A DNA stretch of 5,314 bases from Phycisphaerae bacterium (GTDB taxonomy: Bacteria; Planctomycetota; Phycisphaerae; UBA1845; PWPN01), in NCBI GenBank assembly GCA_003557125.1, contig PWPN01000097.1, positions 1 through 5,314 of the forward strand, written 5' to 3'. A program made the translations under genes and the position numbers. The notes beneath the pieces are model-generated. The model had not been told where the DNA came from and made no database searches. It saw only the letters and a list, made by a program, of their open reading frames with translations. This document shows positions 1 through 5,314 of this stretch, piece after piece (within the stretch, counting starts at the first letter, position 1; each line of letters opens with the position of its first letter).

Positions 1-58
1 CCGCCCCGGCCAGCGTCGATTTCAGCAAGTGCCGTCGCCCGAATTTGTAGGTCGACAT
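1..58 (-). CDS. 5' end of a Tat-exported protein (partial, runs off left edge)
   Basis: Reading the minus strand from the ATG at 58 gives 19 codons, MSTYKFGRRHLLKSTLAGA, before the window ends. The sequence contains a twin-arginine pair followed by H-L-L-K and the start of a hydrophobic stretch, which is close to the Tat consensus (S/T-R-R-x-F-L-K). A second in-frame ATG lies immediately upstream (59-61), so the protein may begin with two methionines. A GAGGGGG Shine-Dalgarno-like stretch (minus strand, 70 to 64) gives its GAGG core 5 bases from the ATG at 61 and 8 bases from the ATG at 58. The product is therefore probably exported folded, as with cofactor-containing oxidoreductases (for example Gfo/Idh/MocA type) or some hydrolases and sulfatases of this kind of bacterium. 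The function cannot be told from 19 residues. It is transcribed divergently from the DUF4838 gene. Confidence 0.72.
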   Translation of the reverse strand, partial: MSTYKFGRRHLLKSTLAGA

Positions 59-90
59 CATTACCCCCTCATGCAAGCGTACAACTTCCT

Positions 91-109
91 AAATTGGAAT
101 CGCCAATTT
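91..109. promoter_or_regulatory. Perfect inverted repeat, candidate operator
   Basis: AAATTGG (91-97) and CCAATTT (103-109) are perfect reverse complements separated by the 5 bases AATCG. The 19-base dyad has the size and symmetry of a binding site for a dimeric helix-turn-helix regulator. It lies 30 bases upstream of the minus-strand ATG at 61, between the proposed -10 (150-155) and the Shine-Dalgarno. From there it could block transcription of the Tat-signal gene or form a small hairpin in its leader. No regulator gene is in the window, so the binding protein is unknown. Confidence 0.4.
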
Positions 110-149
110 GAAAATCATGAAACTGAAATCCCTATGTTACCCTTCTCCG

Positions 150-177
150 ATTTTATGAAATCAAGCCCCAGCATCAA
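150..177 (-). promoter_or_regulatory. Candidate sigma70-like promoter for the Tat-signal gene
   Basis: On the minus strand TTGATG (177 to 172) is followed after 16 bases by TAAAAT (155 to 150). These match TTGACA at 4 of 6 positions and TATAAT at 5 of 6. Transcription would start near 143 and give a leader of about 80 bases that includes the 91-109 inverted repeat. The region is AT-rich, so a chance match is possible. Confidence 0.33.
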
Positions 178-392
178 TATATTCTGGCAGCCGTTCTCAG
201 TAATCCCAACATGATCGCTTCGCCATGTCAAGCTCCGCGGCAGCCTTTCCTGCGGTTCTTCACATCGGGGAGGGAAGTCGTTCCGCCCTCTGGACCCTCC
301 CATGGCAATAAGATAGGCTCATGATGATAAGAAGGCCGTTCACTCGGCTGTGAAGTTGATTACGATGATGCGTTGGGCGGAGGAGGCGATTC

Positions 393-2324
393 ATGCAACG
401 ATCGTTTCTTGAATGGAAAAGTCGTCTGCTTTGGATGCCGATTGCGGCTTTGATCTTTTCGGTCATTGCCCTGGATCGCATAGCCTCATTCGCGGCGGCT
501 GAGGGTGAATCGGCACTTGAAGTGCTCACGTTGAGCCGTGACAGCCAAAGCGATTATGTCATTGTGATCCCGCAGCAGGCTTCGGCGGTCGAACGGACAG
601 CCGCCCGTGAATTGCAGGAGCATCTGGCGCTGGTGACGGGCGCGTCGCTGCTGATCGTTGCCGTTGAAGATGCCCCCCCCGACCAGCCCCGCATCGTAGT
701 CGGCGACAGTCATCTGACCCGCCAACTGCTGGGCGACTTCGATGCCGATCAATTGCCCCCCGACGCGATCGTGATCCAGACCGTGGGACGCGATCTCGTT
801 TTAACGGGCCATCCGCGCCGCGGCACGCTTTATGCCGTCTTCACATTCCTGAAAGACCCGGTCGGCGTGCGATGGTGGACCGCGACGGAGCACCATCTTC
901 CGAAAAGGCCCACGCTGACGATCCCGCATCTCGATGTGCACTACGCTCCGAAGATCGTCGACCGCTCGACGCGTTACCTGCAGCTTTCCCACGGCTGTTT
1001 TCTGCCGCGGGATGGTTTCAGCGAAGCGGAGCGCCGTCGGATGGGCGTATTCTCAGCCCGGATGCGTCTCAACGGGCACGACCACTGGGCCATCCCTGAC
1101 GAGTACGGCGGTCCCAATACGCTGCTGGGATGGGTCCACACCTTTTACGACATCGAACCGCTGCTGCCGCCGTCGAAGTATTTCGAAAAGCATCCGGAAT
1201 GGTACAGCCTCATCGACGGCCAACGCACGCACGAAAAGGCGCAGCTGTGCCTGACCAACGACGCGATGCGCGAGGAACTGACGCGAAACGCGCTCGAACG
1301 ACTCCGCCAGGCGTCGGACCCGACGATCATTTCGATCAGCCAGAACGACAATCAGCACAACTGCCGGTGCATACAATGCCAGGCTGTGGAAGCGCAGGAA
1401 GAGAGCCCGGCCGGCCTGATGATCCGCTTCGTCAACCGGGTGGCCGAGGACATCGAAAAAGAATTCCCCGATGTCCTCATCGAAACGTTGGCGTACCAAT
1501 ACACCCGCAAGCCGCCGCGACACGTTCGCCCGCGGCACAACGTGCTCGTGCGTCTTTGCTCGATCGAGTGCGATTTCGCCCGGCCGCTCGCCGAGAGCCC
1601 CTATAACGCCGACTTTCGAGAAGACCTGGAAGAGTGGAGCCGGATCGCCCCGCAACTCTATATCTGGGATTACCTCGCCAACTTCGGCTACTACCTGATT
1701 CCTCATCCCAATCTTCACGTCATCGCGCCGAACATCCGCTATTTTGTCGAACACGGCGCGATCGGCATATTCGAGCAAGGCGACAGCGGGACGCATACGG
1801 GCGACTTCATTCGTCTGCGTGCCTGGTTGGTCGCTCAACTGCTCTGGGATCCTGACCGTGACGAAGATGCGCTCATCGATGAATTCCTGGCCGGCTACTA
1901 TGGGCCGGCTGCCGAGCATTTAAGAGCGTATCTCGACCTGATGAGTGCGACAGTACAGCAATCCGACGTACCCCTGACCCGCATGATGATGGATACGAAG
2001 GGCTGGTTGACCCTCGATGCGATAAACGAGGGGACGCGCCTGTTCGAAAAGGCATTGGAGGCTGTGCGCGACGCGCCGGTGCTCTACGAGCGTGTTCGGC
2101 GCGAACGTCTGCCCTTGGATCTCGTCTGGCTGCGGCGTTATGACGAATTCCGGGAGAAGGCTGAACGCGAGCAACGCCCGTTCCTGGGACCGAAAGATCC
2201 CTCGGCTGCCTGCGAAGAATTCATCCGTGTCTCCAGAATGCACGGCGTGAAGGAGTTCAGCCAGAACCATTCATTCTCGATACTGGAACAGGCGCTTCGC
2301 GAGCAATTCAATCCGGTCGAGTAG
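393..2324 (+). CDS. Exported DUF4838 domain protein, alpha-glucuronidase-like
   Basis: The protein has 643 aa. The start is fixed by AGGAGG at 381-386, six bases before the ATG. Residues 1-36 look like a Sec signal peptide: basic start, hydrophobic core at about 13-27, and F-A-A-A before E-G-E-S. Residues about 40-180 resemble the accessory N-terminal domain of GH67 and GH20 enzymes (T-A-A-R-E-L-Q-E-H-L near 69-78, R-G-T-L-Y-A-V near 143-149, G-V-R-W-W at 158-162). Residues about 215-480 match my recollection of DUF4838, with S-Q-N-D-N at 316-320 followed by C324, C326 and C329, and the conserved-looking G-I-F-E-Q-G around E461. The C-terminal 160 residues look mostly helical. DUF4838 is structurally akin to alpha-glucuronidases, but its activity is largely uncharacterised; action on uronic-acid side chains of an extracellular polysaccharide is inferred. 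The gene ends 16 bases from the convergent esterase gene. Confidence 0.88.
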   Translation: MQRSFLEWKSRLLWMPIAALIFSVIALDRIASFAAAEGESALEVLTLSRDSQSDYVIVIPQQASAVERTAARELQEHLALVTGASLLIVAVEDAPPDQPRIVVGDSHLTRQLLGDFDADQLPPDAIVIQTVGRDLVLTGHPRRGTLYAVFTFLKDPVGVRWWTATEHHLPKRPTLTIPHLDVHYAPKIVDRSTRYLQLSHGCFLPRDGFSEAERRRMGVFSARMRLNGHDHWAIPDEYGGPNTLLGWVHTFYDIEPLLPPSKYFEKHPEWYSLIDGQRTHEKAQLCLTNDAMREELTRNALERLRQASDPTIISISQNDNQHNCRCIQCQAVEAQEESPAGLMIRFVNRVAEDIEKEFPDVLIETLAYQYTRKPPRHVRPRHNVLVRLCSIECDFARPLAESPYNADFREDLEEWSRIAPQLYIWDYLANFGYYLIPHPNLHVIAPNIRYFVEHGAIGIFEQGDSGTHTGDFIRLRAWLVAQLLWDPDRDEDALIDEFLAGYYGPAAEHLRAYLDLMSATVQQSDVPLTRMMMDTKGWLTLDAINEGTRLFEKALEAVRDAPVLYERVRRERLPLDLVWLRRYDEFREKAEREQRPFLGPKDPSAACEEFIRVSRMHGVKEFSQNHSFSILEQALREQFNPVE

Positions 2325-2340
2325 GAAAGGGGCGGAGTTG

Positions 2341-4545
2341 TCAGCCTCCTTCTTTCAGTCGGTTCATTTCATCGAGCAGGACGCGTTGCATGCCCACATC
2401 GAAATGATTGTATTTGGCCGGTGATACGCGCAGCAGGCGAGCTTCGGCCTCCGAGGCTGCATAGCTGTCTGCCACGTACGCGAAGGCCAAGTCGGCCTTG
2501 TCCTTCGGTGCGAAGCGGTCCAGGGCGGGGGTGACCAAAACCAACGGCTTGGGCGCATGGGCCGCCAGGATCTCGTCGAGATCGTAAGGGACGTGCGCTT
2601 CCTTGCCGGAGAAAACGCCCAGCTGCGGCAACAGCATGGATTCCTGCGCCCAGCGTTCGATCCCGCCGGTTTCGAGAATGTCCGTATCGAGTCGGAACGG
2701 CAAGGGGGGGCAGACAAGCCCGTAGCCGGTCGGTCGCGCATCCAAGGCCATGAGATGAATCGCGGTGAAAGCGCCCGTCCCGTAGCCCACGACCCAGATC
2801 CGGTCGGTGTCGATGTAAGGAAGCTCGTGCATGGCATCCAGCGCAGCCTTGGCGTCGCGTACCATTTTTCCGAGTAACGACCAATTGGGATGCCGGTCAT
2901 AAAACAGGGCCGCCTCGTCGACGCGCCGGCCGCTTCCGATCGGGTCGAAGCAAAAGACGGCATAGCCCGCCCGCGCCATGGTCCGGTAGGCATGCTCGCC
3001 CCTTCGATAGGCTGCGCTGTAACCGCGGGGCGCGCAGAAGGGGGGCAGATAGAGAATGGCGGGCATTTTTTCGTCGCTGTCCCTGCTGCCCTGCGGAAGA
3101 TACACGTCGCCGTTGATATATTCACCGAACACCAGTTCGTGCCGTTCGAGCCCCGTCCCGGCGATTCTGCGACCGTACAGGGTCTGCAAGCGCTCGCGCA
3201 GGATGCCGTAGGTCATGTTCGGGACACGGCCGCGCGGCGGTGCTTTGCCGAGCATCTGGTTTACTTTGGTGGCCAGCGCGGGCTCCGGCGGCGCGCCTCG
3301 CATCCGTTCGGGAAGATTGTCAGGCTCGAAAGGCAGCCTTGCGGTTTGCCGCCAACCTGGCCAGTCCCAGGGGTAGATGAACGTTTCGTCGAACTCGAAT
3401 CGGCCGCGTCCGAAATGAAGGTCGCTCCAGTCCAGGTAGCGCTCGATGACTTCCGTCCAGGTTTCATGGCCGCCTGCCCGCCAAAGGATGCGCAGGTTGT
3501 CTTCAGCCTCGTATAGGCCGTAAACCGGTTTCGCAGCGAGATAGGTATGTTGCATTGCCCAGGTGTGCTCCACGTTATCGTTGTGGGCGATGCTCAGCAG
3601 GCAAGGCCGAGGTGCGCACAGGGCCGTCAAATGGTGCAGATCGACCGGAACCTTATGTTCGCGCCCGATGAAGAACCGCCACCGGGGGTGGAACCATTCC
3701 GGGAAACGTCGCGTGATATGTTCAATGCCCTCCTTGAACTCGGTTTCGCCCGCATAGCGCGAGGGGAGCGCGCCGCCCGTGCCGCTGCTGCTGGAGATCA
3801 CCGCGGCGATGCGCTCATCGACCGCTGCACCCATCAGTGACGCTTTGCCGTTTCGGGAATGGCCTGTCAGGACGTTTTTCGTGATGTCCGCTTCGGGTAC
3901 GGTGGCCAGGTAATCGAGGCACCGGCCCGCGGCCCATCCCCGCCGCAACAGGCGCGACCAGTCGTGCTCGGGCCAGGCTTCGGTAAAGGTGTCGGTATCG
4001 TCGCGACTGTCAGAGCCCGCATAGACGCATGCGATGTAACCTCGCCGCAACGCGATTTGCGCCCAGCCGCGATGGTTGTCCTGGGTCATGAAGATGGGAA
4101 ACGGGCCGGGGCCTTCGGGGATGTAGAGTTGCACCCAGAGTCGCGCTTTGTGCCCGGGCCCGAAGCGGAGTTGCACCTCGCGGATACGCACGCCATCGAT
4201 CGTCTGCTCGTCCAGTACCTCGGCGATCAGATTCGTGGGCGCCGGCGGGACACTGCCCAGAATCCAATGGTGCAGCTCGCCCAACAGGCGTTGGCGTTCT
4301 TGACGCCATGAGGCCACGGTATCGATCGTGACCTGCTTGCCGTCGATGATCGGCGAAAGGGGCCGCTGGACCGGTGCATGGCTGGGAAGGGCGGAAAAAT
4401 CCGGGGGAAGCTCGCCCGTCGACTCCAGCCATTCCGTAAAAGGAGCGCTCTCGGGGATCATGCCGAGCAGCTCTTCAAGCGTGGCCTCGCGAACCGACGC
4501 TGCGGGAATCGTCATCGACAGCAGTGTTGTCAAAAATACGAACAT
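2341..4545 (-). CDS. Exported double alpha/beta-hydrolase: CE15-like esterase domain plus serine-less second hydrolase domain
   Basis: The protein has 734 aa. I start it at 4545, where MFVFLTTLLSMTIPAAS gives a signal peptide and AAAGGA (minus strand, 4560 to 4555) lies 9 bases upstream. The frame stays open to an ATG at 4707, but those extra 54 residues are basic, non-signal-like and overlap the small ORF upstream. Domain 1 (about 75-400) resembles CE15 glucuronoyl esterases: G-H-S-R-N-G-K with nucleophile Ser230, and His360 in G-G-H-E-T-W. The fungal catalytic Glu (in E-S-G-x-G-G) appears as Ser253, so Asp323 or Glu326 may serve instead. Domain 2 (about 440-734) is dienelactone-hydrolase/acetyl-xylan-esterase-like. 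It keeps Asp676 (A-L-D-R) and His714 (Y-N-H-F) but has G-Y-G-T-G at 587-591, with Gly589 where the serine should be. The likely role of domain 1 is hydrolysis of uronoyl esters on plant or algal polysaccharide. The substrate is not proven. Confidence 0.87.
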   Translation of the reverse strand: MFVFLTTLLSMTIPAASVREATLEELLGMIPESAPFTEWLESTGELPPDFSALPSHAPVQRPLSPIIDGKQVTIDTVASWRQERQRLLGELHHWILGSVPPAPTNLIAEVLDEQTIDGVRIREVQLRFGPGHKARLWVQLYIPEGPGPFPIFMTQDNHRGWAQIALRRGYIACVYAGSDSRDDTDTFTEAWPEHDWSRLLRRGWAAGRCLDYLATVPEADITKNVLTGHSRNGKASLMGAAVDERIAAVISSSSGTGGALPSRYAGETEFKEGIEHITRRFPEWFHPRWRFFIGREHKVPVDLHHLTALCAPRPCLLSIAHNDNVEHTWAMQHTYLAAKPVYGLYEAEDNLRILWRAGGHETWTEVIERYLDWSDLHFGRGRFEFDETFIYPWDWPGWRQTARLPFEPDNLPERMRGAPPEPALATKVNQMLGKAPPRGRVPNMTYGILRERLQTLYGRRIAGTGLERHELVFGEYINGDVYLPQGSRDSDEKMPAILYLPPFCAPRGYSAAYRRGEHAYRTMARAGYAVFCFDPIGSGRRVDEAALFYDRHPNWSLLGKMVRDAKAALDAMHELPYIDTDRIWVVGYGTGAFTAIHLMALDARPTGYGLVCPPLPFRLDTDILETGGIERWAQESMLLPQLGVFSGKEAHVPYDLDEILAAHAPKPLVLVTPALDRFAPKDKADLAFAYVADSYAASEAEARLLRVSPAKYNHFDVGMQRVLLDEMNRLKEGG

Positions 4546-4634
4546 GGCCTTCGTTCCTTTCTTATGACTCGCCTGGCATCGTGCAAGGCTGCCCGCCTTT
4601 CGACCGCACGCACCTGCAACCTTGTGCTCGATTG
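4546..4634 (-). other. Gap between small secreted ORF and esterase gene
   Basis: These 89 bases separate the stop of the 53-aa ORF from the ATG of the double hydrolase on the same strand. No terminator hairpin with a T-run is visible, so the two could be co-transcribed from the 4797-5158 region. The esterase Shine-Dalgarno lies at the 3' end. The frame of the esterase happens to stay open through this stretch, but its translation shows no domain character. Confidence 0.45.
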
Positions 4635-4796
4635 TTACCGCGCCGCCTTGGGGGCAATGGCTTCGTTTACGAGGATGATGGACGCTCGTCCGCGTTGGAA
4701 GCTCCACGGGCCGGTGAAGCGGACGAGCTCACCCTGGTACGTCTTCGCGTCCGCAGCCAGGATAGCCGGGAGCAGGGCGCACAACAGGGTTACCAT
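4635..4796 (-). CDS. Small secreted protein of 53 aa, possibly a truncated gene
   Basis: The ORF begins with an ATG at 4796 and ends with TAA at 4637-4635. A textbook GGAGG (minus strand, 4809 to 4805) sits 8 bases before the ATG, which strongly suggests that translation starts here. Residues 1-15 (MVTLLCALLPAILAA) form a short hydrophobic signal peptide with A-A before D-A-K. Residues about 19-45 (T-Y-Q-G-E-L-V-R-F-T-G-P-W-S-F, then A-S-I-I-L-V) read like the N-terminal strands of a longer secreted protein, and I have an uncertain memory of such N-termini in planctomycete-like genomes. The tail N-E-A-I-A-P-K-A-A-R then stops abruptly. It may be a genuine small exported protein or the 5' remnant of a gene whose body was deleted or frameshifted. 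It lies 89 bases upstream of the double-hydrolase gene on the same strand. Function unknown. Confidence 0.6.
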   Translation of the reverse strand: MVTLLCALLPAILAADAKTYQGELVRFTGPWSFQRGRASIILVNEAIAPKAAR

Positions 4797-5011
4797 GGTG
4801 AATACCTCCGTTTTGCGGGTTATTTATCTCGATGATCGTAAGACAAAGCCGAACGAAGAGCCAGCATGAAGGATTGTGGGTCGATTGACATGCTGTGGGG
4901 CCTGCTGCGCCCCGGCCGGGGCAGGGGCGTCTGGATAGACGCTGCAAATGCAGCACTGTACCATGACAGGTGAATGCCCCCGAGACGCGGGCAGGGAACG
5001 GGATTAAGCAG

Positions 5012-5082
5012 CCGAGCCGCGACCGTGAGGGAGCGGTCGTGCGATTTGTCGATTCCGCTTTTTTTTTACGGGCACGGCTCGG
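5012..5082 (+). promoter_or_regulatory. Candidate transcription attenuator leader with competing hairpins
   Basis: Two pairings on the plus-strand transcript exclude each other because both use 5034-5039. The upstream hairpin pairs 5018-5025 with 5034-5041 (eight pairs, one of them G-U) around the loop TGAGGGAG. The downstream hairpin is the terminator listed separately. A third perfect pairing, CCGAGCCG (5012-5019) with CGGCTCGG (5075-5082), overlaps the upstream hairpin by two bases and encloses the terminator with its T-run. Such mutually exclusive pairs are typical of riboswitches and attenuators. No known riboswitch class was recognised. The controlled gene would be the one starting at 5159. 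Confidence 0.42.
5032..5067 (+). terminator. Candidate intrinsic terminator in the leader of the gene at 5159
   Basis: AGCGGTCG (5032-5039) pairs with CGA (5050-5052) plus CCGCT (5055-5059), leaving a two-base TT bulge. The stem of eight pairs with a ten-base loop runs directly into nine T residues (5059-5067). This is the layout of a Rho-independent terminator reading rightward. No gene precedes it on the plus strand within the window, so it would end either a leader transcript of the downstream gene or a small RNA starting near 4890. Confidence 0.5.
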
Positions 5083-5158
5083 ATTGAGTTATCAACACCC
5101 TCTGTAGCAGACATTTGTCGAATGTCGCCGCAGACCCGACTGGAGAGGAAAGGGCCTC

Positions 5159-5314
5159 ATGCAGAACGCTGTTTGTCGATCGATCGTAATCACGACGGTT
5201 GGGATGGCCGGTGTGCTGGCTGCGATGGCATCCAGCCCGGTGCAGGGCGAGACGCTGTACGAATCTCAGCTTCGCGAGTTGGAGACGGTCCGGCAACGGA
5301 TTATCGACGACCGC
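5159..5314 (+). CDS. N-terminus of an exported protein, function unknown (partial, runs off right edge)
   Basis: The ATG at 5159 opens a frame that stays open for 52 codons to the last base of the window. AGAGGAAAGGG (5144-5154) is a good Shine-Dalgarno, with the AGGA core 9 bases before the ATG. Residues 1-29 look like a Sec signal peptide: R7 in the n-region, a hydrophobic segment from about 9 to 23 (S-I-V-I-T-T-V-G-M-A-G-V-L-A-A), and a likely cleavage near S-P-V-Q-G before E30. The mature part seen (E-T-L-Y-E-S-Q-L-R-E-L-E-T-V-R-Q-R-I-I) is charged and probably an amphipathic helix. I do not recognise the family. The long structured leader with a possible attenuator suggests regulation after transcription has started. 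Confidence 0.75.
   Translation, partial: MQNAVCRSIVITTVGMAGVLAAMASSPVQGETLYESQLRELETVRQRIIDDR

Larger units (their letters stand above)
62..392. other. Divergent intergenic region between Tat-signal gene and DUF4838 gene
   Basis: These 331 bases hold no convincing gene. Bases about 80-210 are clearly richer in A and T than the genes on either side, as expected for a promoter zone. They contain the candidate minus-strand promoter and the inverted repeat listed separately. The part nearer the DUF4838 gene is GC-richer and has two small inverted repeats that could fold in its 5' leader: GGGAGGG (268-274) with CCCTCCC (295-301), and TTCAC (339-343) with GTGAA (350-354). No good sigma70-type promoter was found on the plus strand. 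A 61-codon reading frame at 29-214 lacks a ribosome binding site and crosses the start of the minus-strand gene. Confidence 0.6.
4797..5158. other. Hairpin-rich divergent intergenic region
   Basis: These 362 bases separate the minus-strand small ORF from the plus-strand gene at 5159 and must hold promoters for both directions. Perfect or near-perfect small hairpins follow one another: CCTGC (4901-4905) with GCAGG (4921-4925), which overlaps the palindrome GCCCC-GGCC-GGGGC (4909-4922); GCGTCT-GGAT-AGACGC (4927-4942); GCTGC-AAAT-GCAGC (4941-4954); CTGT (4956-4959) with ACAG (4966-4969); TGCCC (4975-4979) with GGGCA (4989-4993). The attenuator-like element at 5012-5082 follows, then GACATT (5110-5115) with AATGTC (5121-5126). 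No open frame with a ribosome binding site is seen inside. Confidence 0.55.

Noticed and set aside
3..50. Plus-strand frame ending in TAG at 48-50, as the end of an upstream gene
   Set aside because: Only 15 codons are visible and none is recognisable, while the opposite strand gives a clear Tat signal peptide with a ribosome binding site over the same bases.
29..214. 61-codon plus-strand frame in the left intergenic region
   Set aside because: No Shine-Dalgarno, unusual composition, and it overlaps the start and proposed promoter of the minus-strand Tat-signal gene.
1053..1919. 288-codon open frame on the minus strand inside the DUF4838 gene
   Set aside because: It lies wholly antisense to a well-supported gene, has arginine-rich, family-less content and no clear ribosome binding site. 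It is a GC-rich shadow frame.
2890..3516. 208-codon open frame on the plus strand inside the hydrolase gene
   Set aside because: Antisense to the recognised hydrolase domains with no domain character of its own; the same applies to the plus frames at 2557-2877 and 3859-4311.
4546..4707. 54-residue N-terminal extension of the hydrolase from an ATG at 4707
   Set aside because: The extension is basic and low in hydrophobic residues, would bury the signal peptide inside the protein and overlaps the small ORF in another frame. The ATG at 4545 has its own ribosome binding site and signal peptide.
4821..4846. Possible minus-strand promoter for the small ORF (TTGTCT, then TAAATA)
   Set aside because: The spacing is only 14 bases and both boxes match poorly, although the AT-rich patch is in the expected place.
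4885..4890. Perfect TTGACA -35 box on the plus strand
   Set aside because: The sequence 16-18 bases downstream is GC-only (around 4907-4914), with nothing resembling a -10 box, so a promoter cannot be supported.
4909..4922. 14-base GC palindrome as a mobile-element end or attachment site
   Set aside because: No transposase, no matching partner repeat and no target duplication in the window. It is better explained as part of the hairpin-rich leader.

Overview
The window looks like part of a carbohydrate-degradation locus from a GC-rich, Gram-negative-type environmental bacterium. Proteins with an N-terminal DUF4838-type domain and fused double alpha/beta-hydrolases of glucuronoyl-esterase type are typical of Planctomycetota, Verrucomicrobiota/Lentisphaerota and Hydrogenedentota. 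A Tat-signal start at the left edge and several Sec-type signal peptides fit that group. The phylum is inferred from gene content only; there is no rRNA or other marker here.

Layout, left to right: (1) minus-strand 5' end of a gene with a twin-arginine signal peptide (bases 1-58), too short for a normal ORF caller; (2) a divergent, partly AT-rich intergenic region (62-392) with a candidate minus-strand promoter and a clean inverted repeat; (3) plus-strand DUF4838 protein, 643 aa (393-2324), with a signal peptide; (4) tail-to-tail with it, only 16 bases away, a minus-strand 734-aa exported double alpha/beta-hydrolase (2341-4545), whose N-terminal half resembles CE15 glucuronoyl esterases and whose C-terminal half resembles a dienelactone-hydrolase/acetyl-xylan-esterase-like domain lacking its nucleophilic serine; (5) upstream of it on the same strand, a 53-aa secreted ORF (4635-4796) with a strong Shine-Dalgarno, possibly a remnant of a larger gene; (6) a 362-base intergenic region (4797-5158) rich in hairpins, ending in two mutually exclusive hairpins and a nine-T run, which looks like an attenuated leader for (7) a plus-strand gene with a signal peptide, cut off after 52 codons by the window end (5159-5314).

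How the genes may work together (inference): DUF4838 proteins resemble alpha-glucuronidases, and CE15-type enzymes cleave esters of 4-O-methyl-glucuronic acid, so genes 3 and 4 may act outside the cytoplasm on uronic-acid side chains of one plant or algal polysaccharide. The most distinctive signals are the leader before the last gene, the serine-less second hydrolase domain and the short secreted ORF.
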